Positions 10,430 to 21,386 of a stretch of 64,000 bases of DNA are shown here, in pieces. The stretch is from Nothopassalora personata (taxonomy: Eukaryota > Ascomycota > Dothideomycetes > Mycosphaerellales > Mycosphaerellaceae). The notes under the pieces were generated by a model. The model made no database searches and was not told the origin of the DNA. It saw only the letters and a list, made by a program, of their open reading frames with translations. The stretch spans positions 806,001 through 870,000 of the forward strand of contig CM066292.1 of the NCBI GenBank assembly GCA_033816765.1. Reading direction: 5' to 3'. Both the position numbers and the translations under genes were made by a program. Each line of letters opens with the position of its first letter. The stretch's first letter is position 1.

Positions 10430-10525
10430 CCTATATAGACCGAAATGGGATGTAGCGGTATAGAGCGGTGCTTACGTAAGCAGGGACATTTATCGGTCCA
10501 GGGACCGTGAAATAATAGTGTAGTA
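10430..10525. other. Small island with palindromes and normal CA/TG content
   Basis: Within RIP-mutated DNA this patch keeps TG and CA (GATGTAGCGG, CAGGGACATT, GTCCAGGG). It contains the 12-bp palindrome GCTTACGTAAGC and an inverted repeat GGTCC-AG-GGACC. It may be the end of a DNA transposon or a recent fragment. A short GGATGTAGCGGTA match recurs near 59070. No transposase is seen. Confidence 0.3.
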
Positions 10526-10799
10526 TCTAGATAAGTAGGATACTTAGTAATCTTAAATACCTATGCTCTCTATTTAAGAGGCATAAATTTAATACTATCT
10601 CTATAGTACTTAACTACATAGTATATATATCTTAGTATTAATACTACAGTTTACTATGTTATCTAAATATCTAATAAAGCTAAATGAAATTAAAGAAAGT
10701 CTAACCTAGGAGGTTCCTCTAGGCCTAGGTTAACATAGTCTATTAGTCGTTAATAATAGGTCGAGTAATTCTACTAGTAAAGTTACTAATTAGTAAGGA

Positions 10800-11950
10800 T
10801 CTATATACTTCTAAATATTTAGAGAATAGCCTAGAGCTCTAATTAACGGTTAAATTTACTCTCTTAATTTTAACTCTTAACAATAACAGTACCTATAAGT
10901 AGTACTAGTAAGCTAGATATAATAACATATCTATAATAGTTTTAATACGCCTAATAGAGAGTCCTTATAACTTATAGGTCTACTAGGTATATTACACTAC
11001 TATCTAATAGATATTTGATATATTTTATAAGAATATATATTACCGCTACTTTTTATAATAAGCTAAACTATTCGTTTAGGTAAGTTCTTTTTAGTAATAG
11101 GTAAGAGTAAAGTTCTATTAAGAGCCTATCTAGCTTATATCTATTATATTACAATTTATTAATAAAGCTAGCTAGTAATAAATTAGGCGCTTAAGTAGAT
11201 TATATGTACTCCTAAAGCTAGTAAAGTCCTTTATTAGTGCGATATAGCATTCTAGTTATAGTTTAATACTACTCTTTAGTACTTATACTTGCTAATACCA
11301 ACGTTAAGAAAGGTAGTAATAATGTTATATTACTTATACTTAAGGTTATAGTAAGCTATAAGTACGAAGAGCGCGTATAGTACTACTAGTTTAATAACTG
11401 TAGTATAGGTCTTATCGTAGTCCTCGCCCTTAATTTAAGTATAGCCCTTAAGGACCTATCGTACCTTAAAGCGACTTACTTTACCTATAGTATTGCGCTT
11501 AATAGTAAATAGCTAGCGACCCTTAATAACGCGACGTCTACTTAGTACTACCTACTTAGGTACATAGAGTTAGGTAATATTATTAATAAGACTAGTATGT
11601 TTAGCTTCGTATACCTCTTACTATTAAGACTAATAAGGGGACTCGCGCGACTACTAAAATAAGATAGGTATTAGTATATTATCTTTATCTTATTTAGTAG
11701 CTTAGACATAAGCTATAAACGCTTTAAGTAAGAGTACGGTATCTAGACTTAGTAGTACTAGCTAAATAGCTATTAGTAAGTTTCTTAGCGATAGCTCTAG
11801 TAGTATGCTTATCTATAGTAACTAGTAGGCGTTCTAATATAGGTCGCTAGCCTAGTTTACTAATAGCTACTTTCGGATTATATAGGACTAGTTTAGTTGA
11901 TTATAAGACTAAATCGTTAGTCGGTTATAACACTAAATTGTTAGTTAGTT
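10800..11950 (-). pseudogene. Copia-A reverse transcriptase relic
   Basis: At about 11430-11250 the minus strand reads TVIKLVVLYALFVLIAYYN and then NIITTFLNVGISK. This corresponds to the copia RT core, in which a hydrophobic helix is followed by the first catalytic Asp of the D(V/I)xTAFLNG motif. The Asp codon is now AAC, a RIP-type G-to-A change. Stops occur at Gln/Trp positions. The RNase H part probably extends to about 10560 but is too worn to call. Confidence 0.65.
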
Positions 11951-12989
11951 CTAGTATACTACTATCGTAAGTAACTAGTAAAGAGTTATTAATACCTATA
12001 GTAATATAAGTATTAAGAATCTTATCTAAAAGCTTCGTATTATAGTCCTCCTTAGGAGTAGTAACTAAACGAGGTATCTACTATATATAGGAATCGTTAA
12101 AAGTAGCACTACTTATATTAGTATTAAATACGGTTAGTAATAGTAAGTCTAGTAATGTAAACCGAGACTAGTCTACTAAGTCCGGATTCTCGTATAGGTC
12201 TCTACCCTATAGTAGGATAAACTTACAGTTCTTAGTAAATAAGACATCCTTACTTTAAGGGACCTTATAAAGTAAGGGTACGTATACTTAATAGATAGTA
12301 TATCCTTCGTAACTAATAAGCTTACTAGTAATACCGCGTAGATTAAACTTATAGCCCTTTAGAAGCAAGTGGTTAAGAACGGGTAGTATAGTAGCTATAT
12401 GTACGAAGGTAATTAATACGTAGCTTAATACTAGTAAGTAACTTCTATAGTAAAATACCGCTAAGAGCCTAGCTTAGCGTAATAGTGAGGAAACTGTAGC
12501 TAGTTATAGTACCTTTAGTAGGTTACCCTATATTAGTATCTTACTACTTGTAGTATAGACAATATAGTTACTAACTTTAGGAAGCCTATTCTAATTTAAG
12601 CTATATAGTATAGTAAGCTAAAGAACAATACTATTATTAGCTACCTAACGTAGTAAGAGAGTACTACTATATTTACCTCTACTATCTAGCCGGTAGGTAG
12701 GTATAGTAATACTAAGCTAGGTTTATACTAGCTTACGATAATTATTAAGGTATATAGCCGTACCTAATTTATACAAGCTAGCCTATTAATAGTAATATAG
12801 AGTCTTTTAATAAGTAAATAGGGTAAAGTATTACTCCTTCAGTAAGCTAGGTTAAGTAACCGTTACTGTATATATAGTAATAATACAATATAGCTAGGAT
12901 AGACAAACTATAGGTATATAGCTATATATCTTATATACTTAAGCTTCGTAACATACGAGGTATTCTCGTAGATACTTCAAGTCGCGAGC

Positions 12990-13600
12990 GATTATAAGTA
13001 GACCTACCTTAGTAAGATTAACTAGTTTACGAGGGTAAATATAGCTAAGTTACTCGAACTAAACCTAAGTAGTAGTAGAAGGTACCCTCCCGGATAGTAC
13101 CTCTTATTTATAGTTACTAGTACGACCTTATTTAGCGTAGTATCTAGGTAATAGGTAGGGCTATATAGATATAGTAATCTATTATAGCGGAACACGCCTA
13201 TAATAGGGATCTCGATGTTAAGGCTATCCTTACTAAGCAAAAATAAGATATTCTTATTAGTACGGTAGAAGTAGCTCTTATTAGTAAGCTTCTTAGTAGA
13301 TATAAGGTTTACTACTAGACCTAGTATATGTAGTATCTTAGATAGCTTAAGTAATATATGTCTATTAGGTCTAATAACTAGAATAGTAGTAATACTAATA
13401 ACCTTAGTATTAATAGTATTACTACCTAGTAAGATAGAGATACCGTACGGTCCGTATATACGTAAGTTACTAAGATTATTAGTTATCGAGCTAGTAGTAC
13501 CTAAGTCTACAACCTAGATATCCTTAGTTTTAAGCGACGTAGAGAGTTAGCTTAGTAGTATTACTAATAATAATAGTAGTTTATACTATATAGGACTATT
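12990..13600 (-). pseudogene. Copia-A protease and pre-integrase relic
   Basis: At about 13520-13460 the minus strand reads VDLGTTSSITNNLSNLRIYGP, matching the copia protease pattern LDSGASxHMT. It continues into a SILLGSNT segment and then KDSLNIEIPIIGVFRYNRLL (13240-13160), the GAG-pre-integrase region. A 72-codon stretch (13240-13022) happens to lack stops. This is a piece of the polyprotein, not a separate gene. Confidence 0.65.
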
Positions 13601-13949
13601 TACCTACGCTATTTTAACTATATAGAGTATTAAATACGCTAGTAATAGCTAGGTTACAGTACTCTACTAATAGTAGTTACTATTACTACTAATATTACTA
13701 AGTATTTAGACCGTACTAATCTCCCTCTCTAGCCTTACGCTTCTTATTATCTTTACGTAGCCAAGGGTATAGGGTATAGTAGCGATTAGTTAAGTAACTA
13801 TTCTTCGTATAGTACGTATAGTACTTATAAGTAGTGTTTTTAGCTTTCCTACTATAACTACCCCCTTAAGTACTACTACCGCAAGACCTGCTACGGTTAC
13901 CGCAAGCTCCGCGGTTACTATTATTATTAGTAGGTTACTACTAGTTAAC

Positions 13950-14384
13950 AGTTAGCGTAGCTACGTTTATAGCGAGCTAGTAAAGTTAAGAGATGTTCTT
14001 ATTAAGTAAATTAGATATAATAGTATCTAGTATACTATCCTCTACTACGTAGGTAGGGGATTCGCTTAGCTATAGCCTAGGTCTTAAAATCGGGAGCTAC
14101 CCAGTAGATAAAGTAATATACTACCTAGTAGTTTACGATCCTTAGATTAGTAACTATAAGCTTACTAAGCCTATACTTAAAGTCGTTACTAAACTTCTTA
14201 ATGTTCTTACTATTATATTAGAGGGATTAGAAGTTAGTATACTATATATACTTAGAGGATAGGCCCTTACTAGTATACTTCTTCTTAAGATAGTCCTATA
14301 CCTATTATAAAGTCCTATGTCTAATAAGGGAGGCCTATATTATCTAAATACAGTTTAAGTATATTAGCGTATTAGCTAGCTAAT
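13950..14384 (-). pseudogene. Copia-A gag relic (C-terminal part)
   Basis: Reads through TAG/TAA as a copia Gag (UBN2-type), with SKGLSSKYI, SNDFKYRLSKLIVTNLRI and WVAPDFKT. The frame runs into the Gypsy-C insertion at 14385 and resumes at 21387 with LALVEDL. Confidence 0.6.
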
Positions 14385-14577
14385 TATAAGGGTAGCCTAT
14401 AGCTAACCCCTTACATATAATATATAGTTAGGCCTAACTTAGTAAACTATACGTAACGCGTATACGTATACTAAGTAATGCGTATAGCGTCTATAGAAGA
14501 AGATAAGCTTTAGTTTATCTACGATTAGAAGATAGTAGGCGTACTATATATTACGACATCCCCTTATAGTTATTATA
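14385..14577 (+). repeat. 5' LTR of Gypsy-C
   Basis: Starts TATAAGGGTAGCC (from TG by RIP) and ends CCCCTTATAGTTATTATA. Same length as the 3' copy at 21189, with differences mostly of C/T and G/A type. Confidence 0.85.
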
Positions 14578-14829
14578 GTTCTAAAGCTTACCCTTGTTAT
14601 AATCTTTATATACTATAGAGTCCGATTGTAACGCGCGTAACGGCGAGTTACTTACGCCCTCCCTAAGCCTAAGAGTATAGTAGTAGGCGCGTTACGTAGC
14701 CCTAGTTACGAGAAGAGAGGCCTTAAGGGCTAAGATTAAAGAGTAGGAGATATAGCGGGAGATCGAGTAGTTAGAGATCTTACGCGCTAAAAGTGTACCG
14801 CCTCCGGAGTATATAGGAGGACCGGCTAG

Positions 14830-16160
14830 AGAAGATTACTTCCCTACTATAATCCCCGCCCCTACCTCTATAGCTACTAATGATAATATTATAGTATAAG
14901 GCGCGACCGTAGCGTATACGACTCGACCGCGTCTAAAAGAGCCGACGCCTTTTAGAGGAGACATAATAAAGAAGGTAACGGTATTCCTTAGAGAGCTCTT
15001 ACTTATCTTTAGTATCTTAGGCACTATATATACGACGGACGAGTTGAAGGTCCTATATAGGGTTATATACCTTAGTAGAGGGGTAAGTAAGTAATATTAT
15101 ATAAACTATAGCGTCTTTAACCTTATAGAGTATATATACTAAGACTTTAAGGAGTTCTATTAAAACTTATATAGCAATCCTATAAATTACGTACTTAATA
15201 TTATGTTAGAGTACAAGGTAGTAAAATAGAGGAATAGCTAGATAGTACGCTAATTTACAACTAAGCTAGATAGCATAGAGAACTAGTTAGGTAATTACTT
15301 AGAAGCGTAGCGTATACGGTACCTATTAGTAAAGCTTACACCTCGCTTACGGTCTACTATCGTTAGCTACTATAATATCTCTACGACTAGAGAGTAGCTA
15401 GTAGTCCTAGCCTTACGTATTAAAAGTACCGAGCGCTAAGGTAGTAGCGGAGGGTACGACTACGAGTAGTATATTTATCGTAAGTGTAAAGCTAAGGGTA
15501 GATATAAGCGGGTCAATCGCCTAAAGTAATAGAAGTTAAGTTAAGTACCTAGCGCCTTAGGTATAAGTTAGTAGCGAGACGCCGGTACCTCGTCTATAAC
15601 TAGCTAGAAGTCGAGGGTAGAATACTACGGCTAAGGTAAGAAGGGTTATATTAGGACGGAGTACTAAAGTAGACACCTATAGAGGAACCGTAATAGCGTA
15701 AGCGGTTCGTAGGTTAGAGACTATAGAGGCTATAACTAAGAAGAGTAAATAGGGAAAATGTAGAGAACTAGGTAAGGGTCGCTCCTAAGTCCGGGTTCCT
15801 ATATAGACCCCTTAAGGTAAGTTAACATAACTCTAGCGCGTTACTTACGAGACGTAGTCGAGACGCGTAATAGCTTTTACGAGGCTACGTTTCTCCTAGA
15901 TAACGACGTAGATTAAGCTTAGTATTGTACGAGTATATACTCCGTTACTAAATATAGCCTATTAGTAGTATAAAGCTCCTAAATTTAGAGTCGTACGCGT
16001 AGGAGTAAGGGTATTACTATAGCGCCTATACGGTTTACGTACAACTCGCTAATAATATAGAAGTAGAGAGCGTAAGCGACGCTATCTACTATATAGCGCC
16101 TATAGGTAGGCCGTTAGTTATCTTAGGTAGGCCCTAGTAGTATTATAATTGGATTATAAA
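14830..16160 (+). pseudogene. Gypsy-C gag and protease relic
   Basis: The plus frame reads PTPFRGDIIKKVTVFLREL near 14943, a typical gypsy Gag start. A zinc-knuckle relic YYGQGKKGYIRTEY (family CxxCGxxGHxxxxC, Cys/His codons turned to Tyr) is at about 15630. The protease relic FLLDNDVDQAQYYTS is at about 15890 (family LDSGADxxF). The frame reaches an LGRP-like segment near 16130 and is then broken by the insertion at 16166. Stops are TAG/TAA. Clearly non-functional. Confidence 0.65.
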
Positions 16161-16165
16161 GGCCT

Positions 16166-16662
16166 TATAAGAAAATTACGTAACGGGCTTAGGTTACATA
16201 ATATTAGTAAAGAGATATGTACCCGTGCTATTCTCGGTTACTAACCGCGGACACTGTACTTTTTAGTCGGGTTAGGTAGGGTATAAAGTACAATAATTGT
16301 ATTTTGAGCCTTAGTAGAAGATAGATTCCTATTTTTCTCGCTAGCGAGCTAAGAGACTAGTCGTATAGGGACTATGTCTCGCGATCGGTCTATCGGTCGC
16401 GATTATAATACGTAGGCGTTTTATACGCGTGTATAACTAGTAGTTTTAGGGGTAATATTATGTAGTAATAAATAACGAGGAGTTCCGCCTTATACGTTAC
16501 GCCCCGGGAACGGTACGTCTAGGAGGGGGTATAATTATAAGGGGATTACGTAACGTGCTCGGGTTACCTAACATTAGTAAAGCAATATATACCCGTACTA
16601 TCCTCGGCTACTAACCGCGGATACTATACCTTTTAGTCGGTTTAGGTAGGGTGTAAAGTACG
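16166..16662 (+). mobile_element. Miniature LTR-like element (TRIM-like) inside Gypsy-C
   Basis: Two direct repeats of 127 bp (16166-16292 and 16536-16662), both containing TTACGTAACG near their start and TAGGGTRTAAAGTAC near their end, flank a 243-bp non-coding core. A purine run (AGGAGGGGG) precedes the right repeat, as a polypurine tract would. It interrupts the Gypsy-C protease-RT linker. I could not find a clear target duplication, so a plain tandem duplication is still possible. Confidence 0.5.
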
Positions 16663-16823
16663 GGATATCGCTCTTATAGGCCGATAAGGATAACTAGTAC
16701 TTCTATAGTACTAAGAGGCCTACTGCTTAGTAGCGTAACGTATACGAGTTCCTTAAGAATCCTAAGAGCTTAGAGTAGGTATATACAATAAGTATTTAGT
16801 ATATTACTATAGTAGTATCTAAA

Positions 16824-17300
16824 TGTTAGGTTTAGTATAACCTAATAATATTACAAGTTAAGAAGATAAGCTTGATCGGGTTTATTCTCGGGCCGATAGG
16901 AAGTTAAGGGAGAGTAATAAAGCAGTAGCTGTCTTGTCTTATAAAGACTAAGCAGCAGTAAGGTAGAGGTTAACTTATAGTGTATTCTAAATAGTAATAT
17001 TAAACAGTAAGTTAAACGCCTCGAAGCTATAAGGGCATCTCGACGTTCCTAAATACATAGGAGAATGCTTCTAGCTCGAAGCTCTTAGTAGGCGCGCTAT
17101 ATCGCGCTAGCTCGACATGTTGTAGGCTCGATAGTTATTGCGCTCTTATAGCGTTACGCTACGTCTCATTAGCTTATGCCGTCTCTATAAGCTATAAGGC
17201 ATCGATTAGTTAGACGGGAGTCTTCGCTATATCGATCCGTAACACCGCTATAAGGCATCGATTAGTTAGACGGGAGTCTTCGCTATATTAATCCGTAATA
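16824..17300 (-). repeat. Solo LTR related to Gypsy-A'/Gypsy-B LTRs
   Basis: Flanked by the 5-bp duplication CTAAA (16819-16823 and 17301-17305). The left end TGTTAGGTTTAGTATAACC is the reverse complement of the end of the Gypsy-B-type LTR, so it lies on the minus strand. The start (right end) carries a 56-bp tandem duplication (17191-17246 and 17247-17300) ending CCGTAACA and then CCGTAATA. No internal coding part, hence a solo LTR formed by recombination. Confidence 0.75.
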
Positions 17301-17305
17301 CTAAA

Positions 17306-19620
17306 GTAGAGGGTTCTTTATAGCCTAAGGAGTTTATAGACTTCTAAGATATATACGTACCTAATAAGTAGGTAAAGCGTAAGATGCCCGAAGGAGTTAA
17401 GTATACAATTAATCTTATAGAAGGAAAGAAATCCCCCTTTAAGCTGTTATACTACTAGTTCTTAGCTAAGCTAGAGGCCTTAAAGAACTACCTTACGTAA
17501 GTAATAGAGAGGGAGTAGATTAGGTAATCCGTAAGCGAGGTAGGTATACTGATCCTATTTCTACTAAAGAATAATAGTACTCTTAGGCTCTATATAGATT
17601 ATAGAGGCCTAAATGAGATTTTAGTAAAGAATTAATATCTACTACCCCTAATTAGCGAGATATTAGATAGGCTATAGTGTACGAGGCTCTTTACTACGAT
17701 TGACCTATAGAATACCTACTACCGTATTCCTCTTAAGTAAGGAGACGAGTAGAAGACTACGTTTCGTACGTAATACAGTTACTACGAGTACATAGTAATG
17801 TCTTTTAGGTTAACTAACGTACCTACTACCTTTTAGGGGTCTATTAATAAGGCCCTTACTAGGCTAGTAGATAATATCTACGTAGTTTACCTAGATAACA
17901 TCCTTATCTATAGCGTAACGCGTAAGGAGTATATACGAGCCGTACGCGCGGTACTTAAGATACTACAAAAATCTACCCTATTTATAAATCTAAAGAAGTA
18001 TAGCTTTTTCTAGGAAAGTACTAAGTTTCTAGGGTTTATTATAAGCGTCGTAGGCGTATTAATAGATAGGAGTAGGGTAGCCGCATTAAAGGAATAGCCT
18101 ACGCCTACGACTTTCTATAAAGTTTAATCCTTCCTAGAATTCTATAGCTTCTATAGACGCTTCATCGAAGGGTACTCGAGGATTATAAAGCTACTAATAG
18201 ACCTACTACAGAGATATAAGATTAGTAAGAATACTTATTATAGGCGCCTAGTAAAGGGGACGCTAAGGATTAGTATATAAAAGATATATTAGTCTATCGT
18301 AGAAACGCGATTATAGTACCCGAAGATTATATAGTAAGAGTATAGTTACTATATATATATTATACTAACCTACTAGTAGGACACTTTAGTAAGGTAAAGA
18401 CTAAAGAGCTACTGCGACGTTACTGCTAGTAGGAGTTACTTAGCAAGAATATAAGAGAGTATATAGGAAGCTATAGAGTATATTAAACCTTAAAGGCGAG
18501 GCGCTATCGATACTACGGCGAGTTATAACCGCTCTCTAGACTAGACAGTCTATACTAAGAAATTACTATAGATTATATTACGGACCTACCGCTAAGTAAG
18601 CGAGGTAAATATATGTACAATACGATCCTAGTACTCGTTAACCGCCACTCTAAAATAAACTTATACATTCCTACAACTAAGACATATTTAGCCGCGGAGC
18701 TTACGAGGTTCCTACGAGATAAAGTCGTACGGTACTATAATATTCTAGCGGGTATAGTAAGTAACCGCGGGTCCGTGTTTATAAGCCGGTTCTAGAGTAA
18801 CTTCTACTTTAAAGCGTAGGTAAAACGTAAGCTATCTATAGCCTTTTACCCTTAGACTAATAGTTAGACTAAGAGAGTAAACTAGACGCTAGAGTAGTAC
18901 CTTCGCTATTACTATAGTAAAAACTAGATAGAATAGGCTAAGTAGCTAGCTATTACTAAATTTGTATATAATAATAGCGTCTATCCTACGCTACGTATAA
19001 GTCCCTTCGAGATAGCGTATAGTTAGAGACTAGAAATTATCCTAATACTTATAGGATCCTAAGACGAGATCCGGGAAGGGGAGGTACTAGTAGCGGTAGA
19101 CTTAGTTAACCGTATATAAGAAATACGCGCCGCGCTTATAAAGCGTTAGTAAACCGCTATAGATAACTAGGCTCGCTACTATAATGAGACTTATAAGGCT
19201 AAGAGCTATCGTATAGGTAATATAGTCTTATTATCTATAAAGAACCTAAGGTTAGTATTACTAAAGAAGAAGATAGGTCCGAAGTTTATTAGACCGTATC
19301 GTATTACTAACGCTATCGGTTCGTAGACGGACCGCCTAGTACTACTAGTAGACTTAAGAATCTACGATATATCCTATATATCCCTCCTCGAGTCGTACGC
19401 GGGTAGCGAGAAGGATAGAGGTACTATACCCCTCGCTAATAAGGATAGAGAATATAAAGTAGAGGTAGTACTAGGAAAGTATAGGTATAAGGGTAAAGTA
19501 TAGTACCTAGTACGATAGAAGCGCTAGCTAGAGGAATATAATAGCTAGGAGCTAGTATAAGGACTCGCGAATACTACGTATATAGTAGCCGACTATAACG
19601 CATTAGTAAAGGTAATGTAA
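17306..19620 (+). pseudogene. Gypsy-C pol relic: RT, integrase, chromodomain; RNase H apparently deleted
   Basis: Reads through TAG/TAA: KRKMPEGVKYTINLIEGKK (about 17370), RT with LYIDYRGLNEI, a YLDNI box at about 17891 (family YLDDI, D to N by G-to-A) and KFLGFIISVVGV. Soon after RLLIDLLQRYK-like sequence (about 18200) the frame passes almost directly to the integrase region, so the RNase H domain is missing. The integrase core is visible, including an open stretch at 18613-18795 (NTILVLVNRHSKINLYIPT, VSNRGSVFISRF; family DRGxxFxS). Near 19455 VEVVLGKYRYKGKV, followed by YLVR and EEYNSWE, is a chromodomain, which in chromoviruses guides integration to heterochromatin. Confidence 0.78.
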
Positions 19621-19652
19621 GGCGTAGAAGGGACTAGAGAGTTTATATATCT

Positions 19653-19745
19653 AGACCTTACCCTTTAGTAATAATATAGAAGGGAGACCTTACCTAATAG
19701 TAATAATATAGGAGGAGGCCTTACATTTTAGTAATAATATAGATA
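19653..19745 (+). repeat. Three tandem copies of a 31-32 bp unit
   Basis: GACCTTACC...TAGTAATAATATAG occurs at 19654, 19686 and 19717 (GGCC in the third). It lies just after the chromodomain stop of Gypsy-C. Confidence 0.6.
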
Positions 19746-21188
19746 CGGAAGGTAATATAAGATATAGGAGGAGGGAGAGAAGATTATTTATTTATAAAAA
19801 TAACAATAAATGTAAACTTTTATAGAGGCGTAATATAGAAGCGCTACCTAGATAGAAGATAGGTACGTAGTAAGCGGCTAGTAGGCGTAACGCGCGTAAT
19901 TACTTGTTATCCTTATCCTTCTCCTCCTTATTATTATCCTTATTATACTTACCGCGTAGGGCGGGTAGTAAGAACGCCCTATCTACGGTAGTAGTATTAA
20001 TGTTCTTAGCCTATAAAAACTATAACCGCGGTTAGTATAGGACGCGTATACGAGGTATAGGTTATTTATAGTACGTCCGAGCTCGAAGAGCCCGTTAAGG
20101 GCCCTATTCTACTCTTACTATAGAACTACGGACGTATTAGCTACGGTAGAGAAGGGGCTAGTAGTAGAGGCGCTAGCGAAGCGTACGTAAGTATCGCCTA
20201 GGCGCTTATTCTTATAGGTACTATATTATCTCTTACCCTAAGAGGAGGTTAGCTAAGTTATATAGGAAGTAATAGTAAGGCGTACGCGGCGAGCGTACGG
20301 AGGAGCGTACGCGAGGCGTAGAACTTATACCTAAAATCTACTCGCTAATGTTAGTATTATAGTAGCGTTACTCGTCTAGAGTATCTTACTCCTCCTAGGT
20401 AGGAGGATCGCTAAGCTTATAAATAAGTTTATCGCGCTAGGGGCGCGCGGCACGTAGGCGAGCTACTAGCTATGTAATAGAGACGCTAGTATTACTTATG
20501 TATAGGTACCTACTAGTCCTATAGCGCCTACACTTCTTAAGTAGCTTACCGGTAGTAATACTATTATACGTATCTAGCTCGTCTATTATACGGTTTATAA
20601 GCGTATCGTAAGCGATAAGCGTAGTAAATTCTTACTACGTACGAAGTATAGGAGGTAGCGGAGGTATATCTTAATGTCTATACCTAGACGCTTAGCTAAG
20701 AAGGACTTAGGGGTCTACGGCCCTAATACGCTAAACTTACGCTTTACTAGCGTATCTAGTACGCCTAGCGTACTAGACATCTATAGTAGTGCTAGTAATA
20801 GTATTAGTAGTACTAATATACTACCTATAAGAGCCTCTTAATAAAGTTAGTCTTAGATAGCTTCTTTAGAGGCTATAGTAGTACTAGCGAGTCGCTAGTA
20901 GGAAGCTAGCGAGGAGATAGTAAGTTGCTAGTAGTACTAGTATAATACGCTACGAGAAGGTAGTATAAGTAGGAGGAAGAAGATAGGGGGAAGAGGGTAT
21001 ACTTTTAAATCCTTAAGTAGGCCTTAGTTAACCTAGTAACTATAATACTTACACCCCGATAATAATACGTATGCGATACGTAGGCAAACCGTATAGTACT
21101 AAAACTAGTAAGAAGTAGATAGTCTTATTATATAGGAGCCTCCTAAAGCCGTAAGCTAAGGGTAGCTCGTCCTCGAAGGGGAGGTAGT
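19746..21188 (-). other. Gypsy-C 3' region of uncertain coding content
   Basis: About 1.4 kb between the end of pol and the 3' LTR. On the minus strand long stretches lack any stop except TAG/TAA (for example 20760-20350 and 20170-19900, the latter Gln-rich if the stops were Gln). In TG-depleted DNA this proves little. By position it could hold an antisense gene like the one in Gypsy-B and TR-GAG, but I do not see its Cys cluster or MSSSS-type start here. Confidence 0.3.
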
Positions 21189-21381
21189 TATAAGGGTAGC
21201 CTATAGCTAACCCCTTATATATAATATACGGTTAGGCCTAGCTTAGTAAGCCGTACGTAATACGTAAAAGTACACTAAGTAACGCGTATAGCGTCTATAG
21301 AAGAAGATAAGCTTTAGTTTAACTATAATTAGAAGATCGTAGTCGTACTATATATTACGACATCCCCTTATAGTTACTATA
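21189..21381 (+). repeat. 3' LTR of Gypsy-C
   Basis: 193 bp, ends in CCCCTTATAGTTACTATA. Followed by the target duplication CTAAT. Confidence 0.85.
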
Positions 21382-21386
21382 CTAAT

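Larger units (their letters stand above)
10560..14384 (-). mobile_element. Copia-A, degenerate Ty1/copia element, main part (continues at 21387)
   Basis: Minus-strand copia relic in the usual order gag, protease, integrase, RT-RNase H, read from right to left. It is split by Gypsy-C, which duplicated CTAAT at 14380-14384 and 21382-21386; the gag N-terminus lies on the far side (21387 onward). I did not find a convincing LTR pair. Heavy RIP. Confidence 0.7.
14385..21381 (+). mobile_element. Gypsy-C, degenerate chromodomain Ty3/gypsy element
   Basis: Both LTRs are 193 bp (14385-14577 and 21189-21381) and are flanked by the 5-bp duplication CTAAT (14380-14384, 21382-21386). It was inserted into Copia-A gag. 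Inside, left to right: gag, protease, a miniature LTR-like insertion, a solo LTR, RT, integrase, chromodomain, then about 1.5 kb of uncertain content before the 3' LTR. A polypurine run (GAAGGGGAGGTAG) precedes the 3' LTR. RNase H appears to be missing. Heavily RIP-mutated. Confidence 0.85.

Noticed and set aside
14836..15024. 62-codon minus-strand ORF in Gypsy-C
   Set aside because: The plus strand here carries the gag frame; the minus frame is its shadow.
18613..18795. 60-codon plus-strand ORF as a separate gene
   Set aside because: It is a stop-free piece of the Gypsy-C integrase relic; the frame continues on both sides through TAG.
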